64,000 nucleotides of DNA from contig NZ_CAJYEB010000042.1 in assembly GCF_913773735.1 (NCBI RefSeq), forward strand, positions 62,001 to 126,000, in the 5' to 3' direction. Source of the DNA: an uncultured Massilia sp. Lineage in GTDB: Bacteria; Pseudomonadota; Gammaproteobacteria; Burkholderiales; Burkholderiaceae_D. The position numbers and the translations under genes were made by a program. The notes beneath the pieces were generated by a model, which made no database searches, was not told where the DNA came from, and saw nothing but the letters and a program-made list of their open reading frames with translations. Each line of letters opens with the position of its first letter. Within the stretch, counting starts at the first letter, position 1. This document shows, in pieces, positions 18,148 to 26,623 of the stretch.

Positions 18148-19608
18148 ATGCCCAACCTGCGCCGCTCGCTGGTCATCACCTTCCTGTCGTCGACCGGCGC
18201 GACCGTCCTGCAGTTCGCGGTCAGCCTGATGCTGGCGCGTATCCTCACGCCGGCGGAGATCGGCGTGTTCTCGATGACGGTGGTGTTCACCAACTTCGCC
18301 CACGTGTTCCGCGACTTCGGCGTGTCGGCCTACATCCAGCGCGAGCAGGACCTGACGCCGGACAAGCTGCGCTCCGCCATGGGCGTGCTGTTCTTCACGT
18401 CCTGGCTGATCGCCACCATCCTGCTGCTGGCCAGCGCCGCGATCGGCGACTGGTTCGCCGAGCCGGCGATCGTCCCCGTGCTGCGGGTGCTGGCGGTCGG
18501 CTTCTTCTTCATCCCGTTCGGTTCCGTGACCAACGCCCTGCTGGCCCGCAATTTCGAGGCCGGCAAGGAGGCGTTCCCGGTCGCCGTCGGCACCGTCTGC
18601 TTCTGCGTCAGCTGCGTCACGCTGGCCAAGCTGGGCTTCGGCAGCCTGTCGCTGGCCTACGCCAACCTGATCAACATCATCGCCTGCACGCTGGCCTACA
18701 TCCCGATGCGCCCCAAGGGCCTGCCCTGGCTGCCCTCGTTCAAGCACTGGCGCGGCGTGGCGCACTTCGGCCTCGGCTCGCTGGCGTCGAGCACGGCCGA
18801 CACCGTGAACGGCTCGATTCCCGACATCGTGCTGGGCAAGCTCGGCACCGCGCGCCAGGTCGGCCTGCTCAGCCGCGCGAATTCGACCGTGACCATCTTC
18901 GGCTACGTGGCCGGGGCCACCGTCAGCTACGGCGCCGTGTCTTACCTGGCCCAGCTGCACCACCGCGGCGAACCGCTGGCGCCGATGCTGGCGCGCGCGT
19001 CCACGCTGCTGACCGGGATCGGCTGGCCGGCGCTGGCCCTGTCCGCCGTGCTCGGGCGCGACATCGTGCTCGCGCTGTACGGACCGGCGTGGCTGGACTG
19101 CGTGCCGGCGATCCTGCCGCTGGCGCTGGCCGGCGCGATCGGCATGGCGTTCCACTACATCCCGATCGCCCTGACCTCGATCGGCCGGCCCTACCTGGGC
19201 GCGGTGCCGAACCTGGTCTCGCTGCTGGCGCGCATCGGCTTCGGCGTGGCGCTGTTCGACGGCAGCCTGGAACGCTTCGCCTGGGCCCTGTGCCTGGCCG
19301 GCGCGGTGACCGCCCCGTTCACGCTCGCCCAGCAGCGGCGCCATTTCGGCTACGGCATCGGCGCGATGCTGCGCAACCTGGCGCCCAGCGCCGCCGTGAC
19401 GCTCGGCACCGCGGCGGCGGCGTGGATGCTGGACACCCTGCTGCCGCCCGCGCTGCCGGCGCTGGCCCGGCTGCTGGTCATGGCGCTGCCGCTGGCCGCC
19501 GTCTGGTACCTGCTGCTGCGCGCCACGCGCCACGCGCTGGCGGGCGAGGTGCACCGGCTGGCGGCGCCGGTCAAGGCGAAACTTGCGCTGCTGCGCCCGA
19601 ATATATAA
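18148..19608 (+). CDS. Oligosaccharide flippase (Wzx/MOP superfamily), copy 2
   Basis: A 486-residue polytopic membrane protein, paralogous over its whole length to the flippase at 6178-7644. Shared blocks include NLRRSLVI at the start, EIGVFSMT, FRDFGV and LLTGIGWPA. Start ATG 18148 follows the decarboxylase stop by 17 bases and matches the paralogue's N-terminus. It would translocate an undecaprenyl-linked saccharide. Having two such genes in one EPS locus suggests two different lipid-linked substrates, or a main chain and a modified form; that is inference. Its position inside the ligase-decarboxylase-ACP gene set links it to that module. Confidence 0.88.
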   Translation: MPNLRRSLVITFLSSTGATVLQFAVSLMLARILTPAEIGVFSMTVVFTNFAHVFRDFGVSAYIQREQDLTPDKLRSAMGVLFFTSWLIATILLLASAAIGDWFAEPAIVPVLRVLAVGFFFIPFGSVTNALLARNFEAGKEAFPVAVGTVCFCVSCVTLAKLGFGSLSLAYANLINIIACTLAYIPMRPKGLPWLPSFKHWRGVAHFGLGSLASSTADTVNGSIPDIVLGKLGTARQVGLLSRANSTVTIFGYVAGATVSYGAVSYLAQLHHRGEPLAPMLARASTLLTGIGWPALALSAVLGRDIVLALYGPAWLDCVPAILPLALAGAIGMAFHYIPIALTSIGRPYLGAVPNLVSLLARIGFGVALFDGSLERFAWALCLAGAVTAPFTLAQQRRHFGYGIGAMLRNLAPSAAVTLGTAAAAWMLDTLLPPALPALARLLVMALPLAAVWYLLLRATRHALAGEVHRLAAPVKAKLALLRPNI

Positions 19609-19649
19609 TGGCGCCATGGCGCGCCGCCGGTGGCCGCGCCGCAACCGGA

Positions 19650-19907
19650 ATGAGCACCATGTACCTTGACGATGTAAAGACCACCCTGATCGACGTGCTG
19701 AACCTGGGCCCGGCCGGCCAGGCCCTCGACGCCGATTCGCCGCTGCTGGGCAGCCTGCCCGAGCTGGATTCGATGGCGGTCGTGAGCCTGATCGGCGCGC
19801 TCGAGGAGCGCTTCGACATCGAGATCGGCGACGACGACCTCAGCGCCAGCACCTTCGAGACCCTCGGCAGCCTGGCGGCGTTCGTCGCCGCCAAGCGCGC
19901 CGGATGA
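19650..19907 (+). CDS. Acyl carrier protein, exosortase A system-associated
   Basis: An 85-residue acidic carrier protein. The phosphopantetheine attachment site is SLPELDSMAVVSLIGALEE with Ser41 in the usual DS motif, followed by FDIEIGDDDLSASTFETLGSL, a normal ACP helix III/IV region. ATG 19650 is used; ATG 19659 (three codons later) is possible because GGAATGAG lies just before it. Its stop overlaps the start of hydrolase 2 (ATGA at 19904). It probably carries the acyl or aminoacyl group made by the upstream ligase and decarboxylase. Confidence 0.88.
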   Translation: MSTMYLDDVKTTLIDVLNLGPAGQALDADSPLLGSLPELDSMAVVSLIGALEERFDIEIGDDDLSASTFETLGSLAAFVAAKRAG

Positions 19908-20755
19908 CCGCGCCGCCGGGCCACGGCGGCATCCAGGCCGAGCCGTTCTTCCTGGACGGCGCGCCGGGCCGGCGCTTCTGCCTGTACCACCCGCCCGCCG
20001 GCCGCTGCCGCGGCGCGGTCCTCTACGTCCACCCGTTTGCCGAGGAAATGAACCGTGCACGCCGCATGGCCGCGCTGCAGGCGCGCGCGCTGGCGGCGCA
20101 AGGCTACGGCGTGCTGCAGATCGACCTGTACGGCTGCGGCGACAGCGGCGGCGACTTCGGCGACGCCCGCTGGGAGATCTGGAAGGACGACCTGGCGCGC
20201 GCCGCGGCCTGGCTCGACGCCCGCCTCGGCCAGCCGCTCACGCTGTGGGGCCTGCGCCTGGGCGCGCTGCTGGCGCTCGACTTCGCACGCGACCGCGTCG
20301 CCCCGCATGCCGTGCTGCTGTGGCAACCCGTGACCAAGGGCTCGGCCGGCCTGACGCAGTTCCTGCGCCTGCGCATGGCCGGCGACCTGCTCGGCGAGGG
20401 CGCCGCGCCGGCGGGCACCAATGCGCTGCGCGCCGCGCTGCAGGCCGGCGAGACGCTGGAGATCGCCGGCTACGACCTGGCGCCGGCGCTGGCCGCCGCC
20501 CTCGACGCCCTGCCGCCGCTGGAAGCGCTGGCGCCGCCCTGCCCCGTGCACTGGTTCGAGGCGCTGGGCAGCGTCGGCCAGGCGCTGCCGGCCGGCGCGG
20601 CGCGCATCGCGGCGGCCTGGCGCGAGCGCGGCGTCGACCTGGCGCTGCATGCGCTGCCCTGCCCGCCGTTCTGGACCACGCCCGAGATCGCGGTCGACCA
20701 GGGCTGGCTGGACGCGACCTGCGCCGCCCTCGGAAAGGCCGGCGATGTCCATTGA
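19904..20755 (+). CDS. Alpha/beta hydrolase, exosortase A system-associated (hydrolase 2 type)
   Basis: A 283-residue alpha/beta-hydrolase-fold protein. It has the oxyanion-side strand AVLYVHPFAEEMNRARRM and DLYGCGDSGGDFGDARW. At the nucleophile elbow the sequence is LWGLRLGALLALDFA: the expected GxSxG is GLRLG, with Arg at the nucleophile position. That predicts loss of standard hydrolase chemistry or a non-catalytic or partner role. The gene is coupled at both ends: it overlaps the ACP gene by 4 bases and hydrolase 1 by 11. The family occurs with XrtA loci; function is unknown. Confidence 0.85.
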   Translation: MTAPPGHGGIQAEPFFLDGAPGRRFCLYHPPAGRCRGAVLYVHPFAEEMNRARRMAALQARALAAQGYGVLQIDLYGCGDSGGDFGDARWEIWKDDLARAAAWLDARLGQPLTLWGLRLGALLALDFARDRVAPHAVLLWQPVTKGSAGLTQFLRLRMAGDLLGEGAAPAGTNALRAALQAGETLEIAGYDLAPALAAALDALPPLEALAPPCPVHWFEALGSVGQALPAGAARIAAAWRERGVDLALHALPCPPFWTTPEIAVDQGWLDATCAALGKAGDVH

Positions 20756-21587
20756 CGAGCGCGCGCTGACCTTCGACTGCGGCGGCGACCGGCTGGTCGG
20801 CATCCTCGCCCTGCCCGCGCAAGCGCCACCACACGCGCGCGGGGTGCTGGTCGTCGTCGGCGGTCCGCAATACCGGGCCGGCAGCCACCGCCAGTTCACC
20901 CTGCTAGCGCGCGACCTGGCCGCCGACGGCGTGCCCGCGATGCGCTTCGACTACCGCGGCATGGGCGACAGCGAGGGGGATATGCGCGATTTCGAGGCCG
21001 TCGCCGACGACCTGCGCGCCGCCGTCGACGCCTTCGTGGCGGCCGTCCCCGGCCTGCGCGACGTGGTGCTGTGGGGCCTGTGCGACGGCGCCTCGGCGAT
21101 CGCCATGCATGCGGCCACGGATGCGCGCGTGGCCGGCGTGGTGCTGCTCAACCCGTGGGTGCGCAGCGAGGAAGGCATCGCCCGCGCCACCCTCAAGCAT
21201 TACTACCGCGCGCGCCTCGTCGATCCGGCATTCTGGCGCAAGCTGCTGGGCGGGCGCTTCGACGTCGCCGGTTCCGTCAAGTCGATGCTGGGGCTGGCCC
21301 GCGCCGCGCGCGAGCGCCCGGTCGCGCCGACGACGGCGCCGTTTCCGCTGCGGATGCGCGCCGGCCTGCGCGCCTTCGGCGGCCCGGTGCTGGTGATCAC
21401 CAGCGGCGCCGACCTGACCGCGCGCGAGTTCTGCGACCTCGCCGGCGCCGACAAGGAGTGGAAACGCCTGCTGGCCGCGCCGCGCGTGACGCGGCGCGAA
21501 CTGGACAAGGCCGACCACACCTTCTCGCGCCGCGCCTGGCGCGACCAGGTGTCGCGCTGGACGCGGGAGTGGCTGCGAAGCTGGTGA
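20745..21587 (+). CDS. Alpha/beta hydrolase, exosortase A system-associated (hydrolase 1 type)
   Basis: A 280-residue alpha/beta hydrolase. It begins MSIDERALTFDCGGDRLVGIL, has VVVGGPQYRAGSHRQF and MRFDYRGMGDSEGDMRDF, and its nucleophile elbow is LWGLCDGASAIAMHA, that is GxCxG with Cys instead of Ser. Cys nucleophiles are known in dienelactone-hydrolase-like enzymes and some thioesterases or acyltransferases. A conserved His near the C-terminus (DKADHTFSRRAWRDQ) could complete the active site. With the ACP upstream, thioester cleavage or acyl transfer is an attractive hypothesis. It converges on the beta-helix gene with only 7 bases between the stops. Confidence 0.87.
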   Translation: MSIDERALTFDCGGDRLVGILALPAQAPPHARGVLVVVGGPQYRAGSHRQFTLLARDLAADGVPAMRFDYRGMGDSEGDMRDFEAVADDLRAAVDAFVAAVPGLRDVVLWGLCDGASAIAMHAATDARVAGVVLLNPWVRSEEGIARATLKHYYRARLVDPAFWRKLLGGRFDVAGSVKSMLGLARAARERPVAPTTAPFPLRMRAGLRAFGGPVLVITSGADLTAREFCDLAGADKEWKRLLAAPRVTRRELDKADHTFSRRAWRDQVSRWTREWLRSW

Positions 21588-21594
21588 CGGCGTT

Positions 21595-23085
21595 TCAGGC
21601 CGACGGCGCCTTCCCCTGGTCCGGCGCCGCGCGCAGGCAATCGTTGAAATCGTCGAACGCGCCATACGCCCGCACCGGGCCCGCGCCGCACAGGGCCATG
21701 CCCTGGCCCGCGCCGCGCCGCTGGGGCGCGCCGCCGCGCCAGGAGAAATCGCCGTCCAGCGGCGCCGCGAACAGGCGCCGCACGCCGTGGTAGCCCACGT
21801 AGGACGGCCACAGCGACGCCGTCTCGTTGTCGCCCAGGTGCAGCAGGCCGCCGTCGCGCGCGCGGATCGGGCCGTCCACCAGGTTGCCGTCCAGGCGCGC
21901 GCTGCTGGTCGCGAAGCGCACGTCGATGCCCGCCGTGTCGACGACGGTATTGTCCTCGACGCGGCTGTCGGCGGCGCCGTTGAGGTAGATGCCGACGTCC
22001 GAGCAGGCCGCCACCAGGTTGGCGCGGATGGCCGCGCCCTGCTGCTCGACGATGCAGCGGCCGTCGCGGCAGAACGGCTTGTCGGTGCCGCCGCCGCCCA
22101 GCGACAGGCCGACGCGCTGGCCGGGCAGGCCGCGCAGCCGGTCCTCGCACCAGACCAGGTTGCGTTCGAAGACGTTGGCGCCGCCGCCGCCCTTCACGAA
22201 CGCGCCGTAGCTGACGCGGTTGCCTTCCAGCTTGACGAAGTCCTTGATGACGTTGGCGCGGATGGTCCAGCGGCTGGCCGCCACCAGGTCGATCGGCACG
22301 ACCGGATTCGCGGTCCGGCGCGCATGCGTATTGAACAGGGTGTTCGATTCCAGCAGGCCGTCGTCCGGGAATGCGCCGCCTTCGCCATTGATCTTGACGT
22401 GGGCATTGAAATCGGCGACCGCATTGTTGACCGCGGCAAAATGGTGGGCGGCGCCAATGACGTGGAACGCGTGCTCGCACTGGCTGTCCTCGCCGCAGGT
22501 GCCGCGGATGGCCAGGTTCTCGAAGCGCCAGTAGGGTGCGCTCACGCGGAATCCCTCGACCTGGGCGAACTCGATGCGCACGCTGCCCGGCTGCGCCGCG
22601 CGCACGACGATCGGGGCGTCCGCGCGACCGGGCCGGCTGGCGTCCAGCGGCCGCCCGGCGAAGCGGTAGTCGCCCGGCGCCAGCGTGATCGTCTCGCCCG
22701 GCTGCGCCTGGGCCAGGGCCTGGCGCAGGCCGTCGGCCTCCATCACCAGCGTGCCGCTTCCGGCCGCGCCGGCCGGGAGCGGCTGCGCGCCCAGCGCCAG
22801 CGCGCGCAGTTCGGCCGCGCCCGGGGGACCGGCCGGTTCGCCGCGGTCCAGCTGCAGCAAGGTACGGCTGGCGAAGGCGCCGGCGGCGACGATGGCGGGA
22901 TTGTGGCCGCTGCTGCGCTTCTCGACGTAGGGCGCGAGCGCGCGCGGCGCCAGGCCGAGGTGCTCGACCACGGCCGCCGCCGCGCCCAGGCCGGCCAGCG
23001 CCAGCACGGCCGCGCCGGCCAGCAGCAGGCCGGCGCGCCGCCCGCCCCGTCCGGCCCGGCGGGCGCGCCGCGGACCTGCGCTCAT
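21595..23085 (-). CDS. Right-handed beta-helix protein, possible polysaccharide lyase (PL6-like)
   Basis: A 496-residue exported or membrane-anchored protein. The N-terminus is Arg-rich then strongly hydrophobic (LLLAGAAVLALAGLGAAAAV), a signal anchor. After residue 110 comes a parallel beta-helix: LRQALAQAQPGETITLAPGDYRF, then many short rungs with Asn ladders (VEDNTVVDTAGIDVRF). The opening resembles the chondroitinase-B/alginate-lyase (PL6) type, so cleavage of a uronic-acid-containing EPS is plausible but not proven. The start ATG overlaps the stop of prsR (ATGA at 23082), so it is translationally coupled to the regulator genes, which is unusual for a structural enzyme. Confidence 0.72.
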   Translation of the reverse strand: MSAGPRRARRAGRGGRRAGLLLAGAAVLALAGLGAAAAVVEHLGLAPRALAPYVEKRSSGHNPAIVAAGAFASRTLLQLDRGEPAGPPGAAELRALALGAQPLPAGAAGSGTLVMEADGLRQALAQAQPGETITLAPGDYRFAGRPLDASRPGRADAPIVVRAAQPGSVRIEFAQVEGFRVSAPYWRFENLAIRGTCGEDSQCEHAFHVIGAAHHFAAVNNAVADFNAHVKINGEGGAFPDDGLLESNTLFNTHARRTANPVVPIDLVAASRWTIRANVIKDFVKLEGNRVSYGAFVKGGGGANVFERNLVWCEDRLRGLPGQRVGLSLGGGGTDKPFCRDGRCIVEQQGAAIRANLVAACSDVGIYLNGAADSRVEDNTVVDTAGIDVRFATSSARLDGNLVDGPIRARDGGLLHLGDNETASLWPSYVGYHGVRRLFAAPLDGDFSWRGGAPQRRGAGQGMALCGAGPVRAYGAFDDFNDCLRAAPDQGKAPSA

Positions 23086-24443
23086 GCGCTGGCCTTGATG
23101 CCGTGGCGTCCCATCAGGTCGTACATGGTCGGGCGGCTGATGCCCAGCATCTCGGAGGCCTTGACGATGTTGCCGTCGGTGCGCGCCAGCGCGCGGGCGA
23201 TGGCCTTGTACTCGGCCTCGTCGCGCACCTGGCGCAGGTTCAGCGGCTCTTCCTCGGCGCCGGCGTCGGGCAGGCCCAGGTCGTCGGCGACGATGGTGTT
23301 CCCGTCGGCCATGATGACGGCGCGCTTGATGCAGTTTTCCATCTCGCGCACATTGCCCGGCCAGGCATAGGCTTCGATGGCGGCGATGGCGTCCGGCGCG
23401 AAGTGCAGCGAGGCGCGCGCTTCCTGGGCGCAGAACTTGTTCTTGAAATGGTGCGCCAGCAGGGCCGCGTCGCCCTCGCGCTGGCGCATCGGCGGGATCG
23501 TCACGACGATCTCGGACAGGCGGTAGTACAAGTCTTCGCGGAAGCGTCCCTGGGCGCACAGTTCCTTGAGCTTCTGGTGCGTCGCGCAGACGATGCGCAC
23601 GTCCACCGGGATTTCCTCGTGGCCGCCGATGCGCTCGATCACGCGCTCCTGCAGGAAGCGCAGCAGCTTGGCCTGCAGCGGCATCGGCAGGTCGCCGACC
23701 TCGTCGAGGAAGAAGGTGCCGCCGTGCGCCAGCTCGACCTTGCCCTTGGTCTGCTTGGCGGCGCCGGTGAAGGCGCCCTTCTCGTAGCCGAACAGTTCGC
23801 TCTCCAGCAGGTTTTCGGGAATGGCCGCGCAGTTGATCGCCATGAAGCGTTCCTTGGCGCGCGGCGACAGCGCATGCACGGCGCGCGCCAGCACTTCCTT
23901 GCCGGTGCCCGATTCGCCCAGCAGCATGACGGAGGCCGAGGTCGGCGCCACCTTCTCGACGGTGCGGCACACCTTCAGCATGCCGGGGTCGCGCGAGATC
24001 ACGCCGGCCAGCGGCGAATCGGCCTGCGACTGCTGCATGCGGCGGTTTTCCTGCTGCAGGTTGTACAGGAAGAAGGCGCGCTGGATCACCAGGTTCAGCA
24101 CCTCGGGATCGACCGGCTTCTGGTGGAAGTCGTAGGCGCCCATCCCGATCGCCTTGACGGCATTGCTGTGGTCCTGGTTGCCGGTCAGGACGATCACGCG
24201 CGTGTCCGGCGCCAGCGCCAGGATCTGCTGCAGCGTGGCCAGGCCCTCGGTGGCGCCGTCCGGGTCGGGCGGCAGGCCCAGGTCCATCGTCACCACCGCC
24301 GGCTCGTGGCGGCGCACCTGGGCCAGCGCGGCTTCGCGGTCGCCGGCCACCACCACCTCGTAGGCATCCAGGCTCCAGCGCAGCTGCTTCTGCAGGCCCG
24401 GGTCGTCTTCGATGATCAGCAGTTTCTGTTTTTGTTGTGTCAT
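23082..24443 (-). CDS. prsR: PEP-CTERM system response regulator PrsR (sigma-54 activator)
   Basis: A 453-residue NtrC-type regulator. Receiver domain residues 1-125 with acidic pocket EDD at 12-14, phospho-acceptor Asp54 in VTMDLGLP and Lys in FHQKPVD. A sigma-54-interacting AAA+ domain follows with Walker A GESGTGKE, the GAFTGA loop that contacts sigma-54, and Walker B FFLDEVGDLP. The C-terminus has a Fis-type helix-turn-helix (NIVKASEMLGISRPTMYDLM). Partner kinase prsK ends 10 bases upstream on the same strand. It should activate -24/-12 promoters of PEP-CTERM genes; a fitting site lies before the PEP-CTERM gene at 32265-32280. Confidence 0.95.
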   Translation of the reverse strand: MTQQKQKLLIIEDDPGLQKQLRWSLDAYEVVVAGDREAALAQVRRHEPAVVTMDLGLPPDPDGATEGLATLQQILALAPDTRVIVLTGNQDHSNAVKAIGMGAYDFHQKPVDPEVLNLVIQRAFFLYNLQQENRRMQQSQADSPLAGVISRDPGMLKVCRTVEKVAPTSASVMLLGESGTGKEVLARAVHALSPRAKERFMAINCAAIPENLLESELFGYEKGAFTGAAKQTKGKVELAHGGTFFLDEVGDLPMPLQAKLLRFLQERVIERIGGHEEIPVDVRIVCATHQKLKELCAQGRFREDLYYRLSEIVVTIPPMRQREGDAALLAHHFKNKFCAQEARASLHFAPDAIAAIEAYAWPGNVREMENCIKRAVIMADGNTIVADDLGLPDAGAEEEPLNLRQVRDEAEYKAIARALARTDGNIVKASEMLGISRPTMYDLMGRHGIKASA

Positions 24444-24453
24444 GGTTCCTCTG

Positions 24454-26571
24454 TCAGGCGATCGTTGCCGTGGTCGCGGCCGCGCTGCGCTGCAGCGGCA
24501 GCACGACCCTGAAGGTGGTGCCCTGGCTGGGCCGGCTCGTCACTTCGAGCAGGCCGCCCAGTTCGTTGATGTATTCGCGGCTCTCGAACACGCCGATGCC
24601 CATGCCGGCCGCCTTGGTCGACTCGAAGGGCTTGAACAGGCGCTCGCGGATGAATTCCTCGCTCATGCCGGCGCCGGTGTCGGCGATCTCGATCTCGGCG
24701 GCGTCGCGGCCGGCGCGCTGGCCGACCCGCACCGAGACGGTGCCGTCGCGCGGCGTGGCCTCGATCGCGTTCTGGATCAAGTGACCCAGCACGCGCTCCA
24801 GGCGCTCGCGGTCGGCCACCACCACCAGGCCGGCCTCCTCGACCACCAGTTGCGGATGCGGCTCGAAGGCGCTCTTGAGGGCCATCGCCTGGCGCACCAC
24901 GTGGTCGACGGCCAGCGGCTGCGGCTTGGCCACGGCGTTCTCGGTGCGGCCGAGCTTTTGCAGCATCAGCTTCATCTTCTGCACCGAGTGGTCCAGCGTC
25001 TCCAGCATGTCGCGCTGGAATTCGGGATTGTCCTTGTGCTTTCCGGCGTTGGCGTTCATCAGCGACAGCTGCGCCACCAGGTTCTTCAGGTCGTGCACGA
25101 CGAAGGTCGACATGCGGTTGAACGATTCGAACTGGCGCGCCACCATCAGCGCATTGGCCGCATCGTCCTGCGCCAGGTGGCTGGCGGCCTGGCTGCCAGC
25201 GATCTCCAGCAGGTCGAAGATTTCCCAGTTCAGCTTGAGCGGGCTGCGCGCGCGCTGCAGCACGACGAAGCCGAACAGCGTTTCCTGCAGCATCAGCGGC
25301 ACCACCAGCCAGCGGCGCGGGATGTCGAGCAGCCAGCCTGGCACGACCAGGCCCTCGTACTTCTCGGGATGGGCGAGGTAGTCGTCCAGGTCGACCACCC
25401 ACTGGGTGCTTTCGAGGAAGCGGCAGAACGCCGAATCGGCCGGCTCAGTGCTGGCCACGGCCGGCGCCTGCCAGCGCGCGCGCTGCGCGAAGCCGCCGCC
25501 GTCGCTGCGCTGCCACAGCGCGCCGCCGGGACTCTCGACCAGCGCGGCCAGCGCCTGCAGCGCGCGCTCGCCCAGGTGCGGGCCGCGCTCGGACAGCGTG
25601 CGCGTGAAGCGCATCCATTCCTCGCGGTAGTCGTAGTTGTAGCGGAAGAAGTGCTTGCTGATCGAGACCTTCAGCCAGGCGCGCGCGCTGCCCGAGAACA
25701 GGATCACGCCCAGCAGGCAGACGGCGCCGAACAGGAAGCCGGTCTGCATCACCGTGCCCCAGCTGCCGCCGACGTAGCGCAGGTAATAGCCGACCGAGCC
25801 CATGGCCAGCAGGTAGATCGCGGAACCGAACAGTGCCGCCGAATGGAACACCACGCGGCGCGACACCGCGAACGACGTGGTCCAGGACTTGCGGCGCGAG
25901 ATCGAGGCGGCCAGCAGCGGCACGGTCAGGGCGTTGATCACGCCGCGCGCCGTCCACACGTCCGGATTCATCTCGCGGAACAGCATGGTGTTGCTGTACA
26001 GGTAGAGGTCGTAGGCGAACATGCCGCCGATGCCCAGGCAGGCGAACTTGATCGCCCAGCGTTCCTCGACGGTGCGGTTGCGGTACACCTGCTCGACCAG
26101 CAGCATGCCGTACACGGCCAGGCCCATGAAGGCGCCCAGCAGCGGCACGCCGAGCACGTGCATCAGGTCGGGGTCCAGCCAGCCGGCGCCGATGACGGCC
26201 AGCACCACGAGGTAGGCGGCGGCCGCCGCCAGCAGCGACGGGCGCAGCGCGCGCAGGCGCGGCGGCTGGCCGTCCGGCTCCACCTGCTCCGCATGGCGCC
26301 AGTTGCCCAGCAGGGCCACCAGGAACAGCGACCAGGCGCCATCGCGCACCACTTCCAGCATGCCGCCCAGGGGACTCCACAATACCTGGCGCGACGCGTC
26401 CCAGGCCAGCGCCGCCGCCCAGGCCGCGGTGGCCAGGCAGGCCAGCGACAGGGCGCCGCGCTGGGCGCGGCCGCGCCAGCCCGACAGCACGGGCAGGCCC
26501 AGCACCAGAAAGCCGATGGCGGCCAGGGTATAACTGGAAGCGGCGATATTGGTCACGATGCTGCTGGGCAC
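24454..26571 (-). CDS. prsK: PEP-CTERM system sensor histidine kinase PrsK
   Basis: A 705-residue membrane kinase. The first 300 residues hold about nine transmembrane segments (for example YTLAAIGFLVLGLPVLSG). A GAF-like region follows (residues about 330-470), then FVVHDLKNLVAQLSLMNANAG with the phospho-acceptor His, and an HATPase domain with LIQNAIEATP (N box), IADTGAGMSEEFI (G1) and GMGIGVFESREYI (G2). The start is GTG 26571. It should phosphorylate PrsR. The membrane-embedded sensor with no large periplasmic domain suggests it reads a membrane or lipid signal, which is inference. Forms an operon with prsR and probably the beta-helix gene. Confidence 0.95.
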   Translation of the reverse strand: MPSSIVTNIAASSYTLAAIGFLVLGLPVLSGWRGRAQRGALSLACLATAAWAAALAWDASRQVLWSPLGGMLEVVRDGAWSLFLVALLGNWRHAEQVEPDGQPPRLRALRPSLLAAAAAYLVVLAVIGAGWLDPDLMHVLGVPLLGAFMGLAVYGMLLVEQVYRNRTVEERWAIKFACLGIGGMFAYDLYLYSNTMLFREMNPDVWTARGVINALTVPLLAASISRRKSWTTSFAVSRRVVFHSAALFGSAIYLLAMGSVGYYLRYVGGSWGTVMQTGFLFGAVCLLGVILFSGSARAWLKVSISKHFFRYNYDYREEWMRFTRTLSERGPHLGERALQALAALVESPGGALWQRSDGGGFAQRARWQAPAVASTEPADSAFCRFLESTQWVVDLDDYLAHPEKYEGLVVPGWLLDIPRRWLVVPLMLQETLFGFVVLQRARSPLKLNWEIFDLLEIAGSQAASHLAQDDAANALMVARQFESFNRMSTFVVHDLKNLVAQLSLMNANAGKHKDNPEFQRDMLETLDHSVQKMKLMLQKLGRTENAVAKPQPLAVDHVVRQAMALKSAFEPHPQLVVEEAGLVVVADRERLERVLGHLIQNAIEATPRDGTVSVRVGQRAGRDAAEIEIADTGAGMSEEFIRERLFKPFESTKAAGMGIGVFESREYINELGGLLEVTSRPSQGTTFRVVLPLQRSAAATTATIA

Positions 26572-26584
26572 GAATGAATGTAAA

Positions 26585-26616
26585 CCGCGGCCGCCGGCTT
26601 GCCGGCACGACCGCGG
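26585..26616 (-). terminator. Possible terminator after the priming sugar transferase
   Basis: CCGCGG arms (26585-26590, 26611-26616) enclose a GCCGGC / GCCGGC hairpin. On the minus strand it is followed by TTTACATTC, a weak T-tract. It lies between the sugar-transferase stop and prsK, so it would only partly separate them. Confidence 0.4.
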
Positions 26617-26623
26617 ACTGGAA

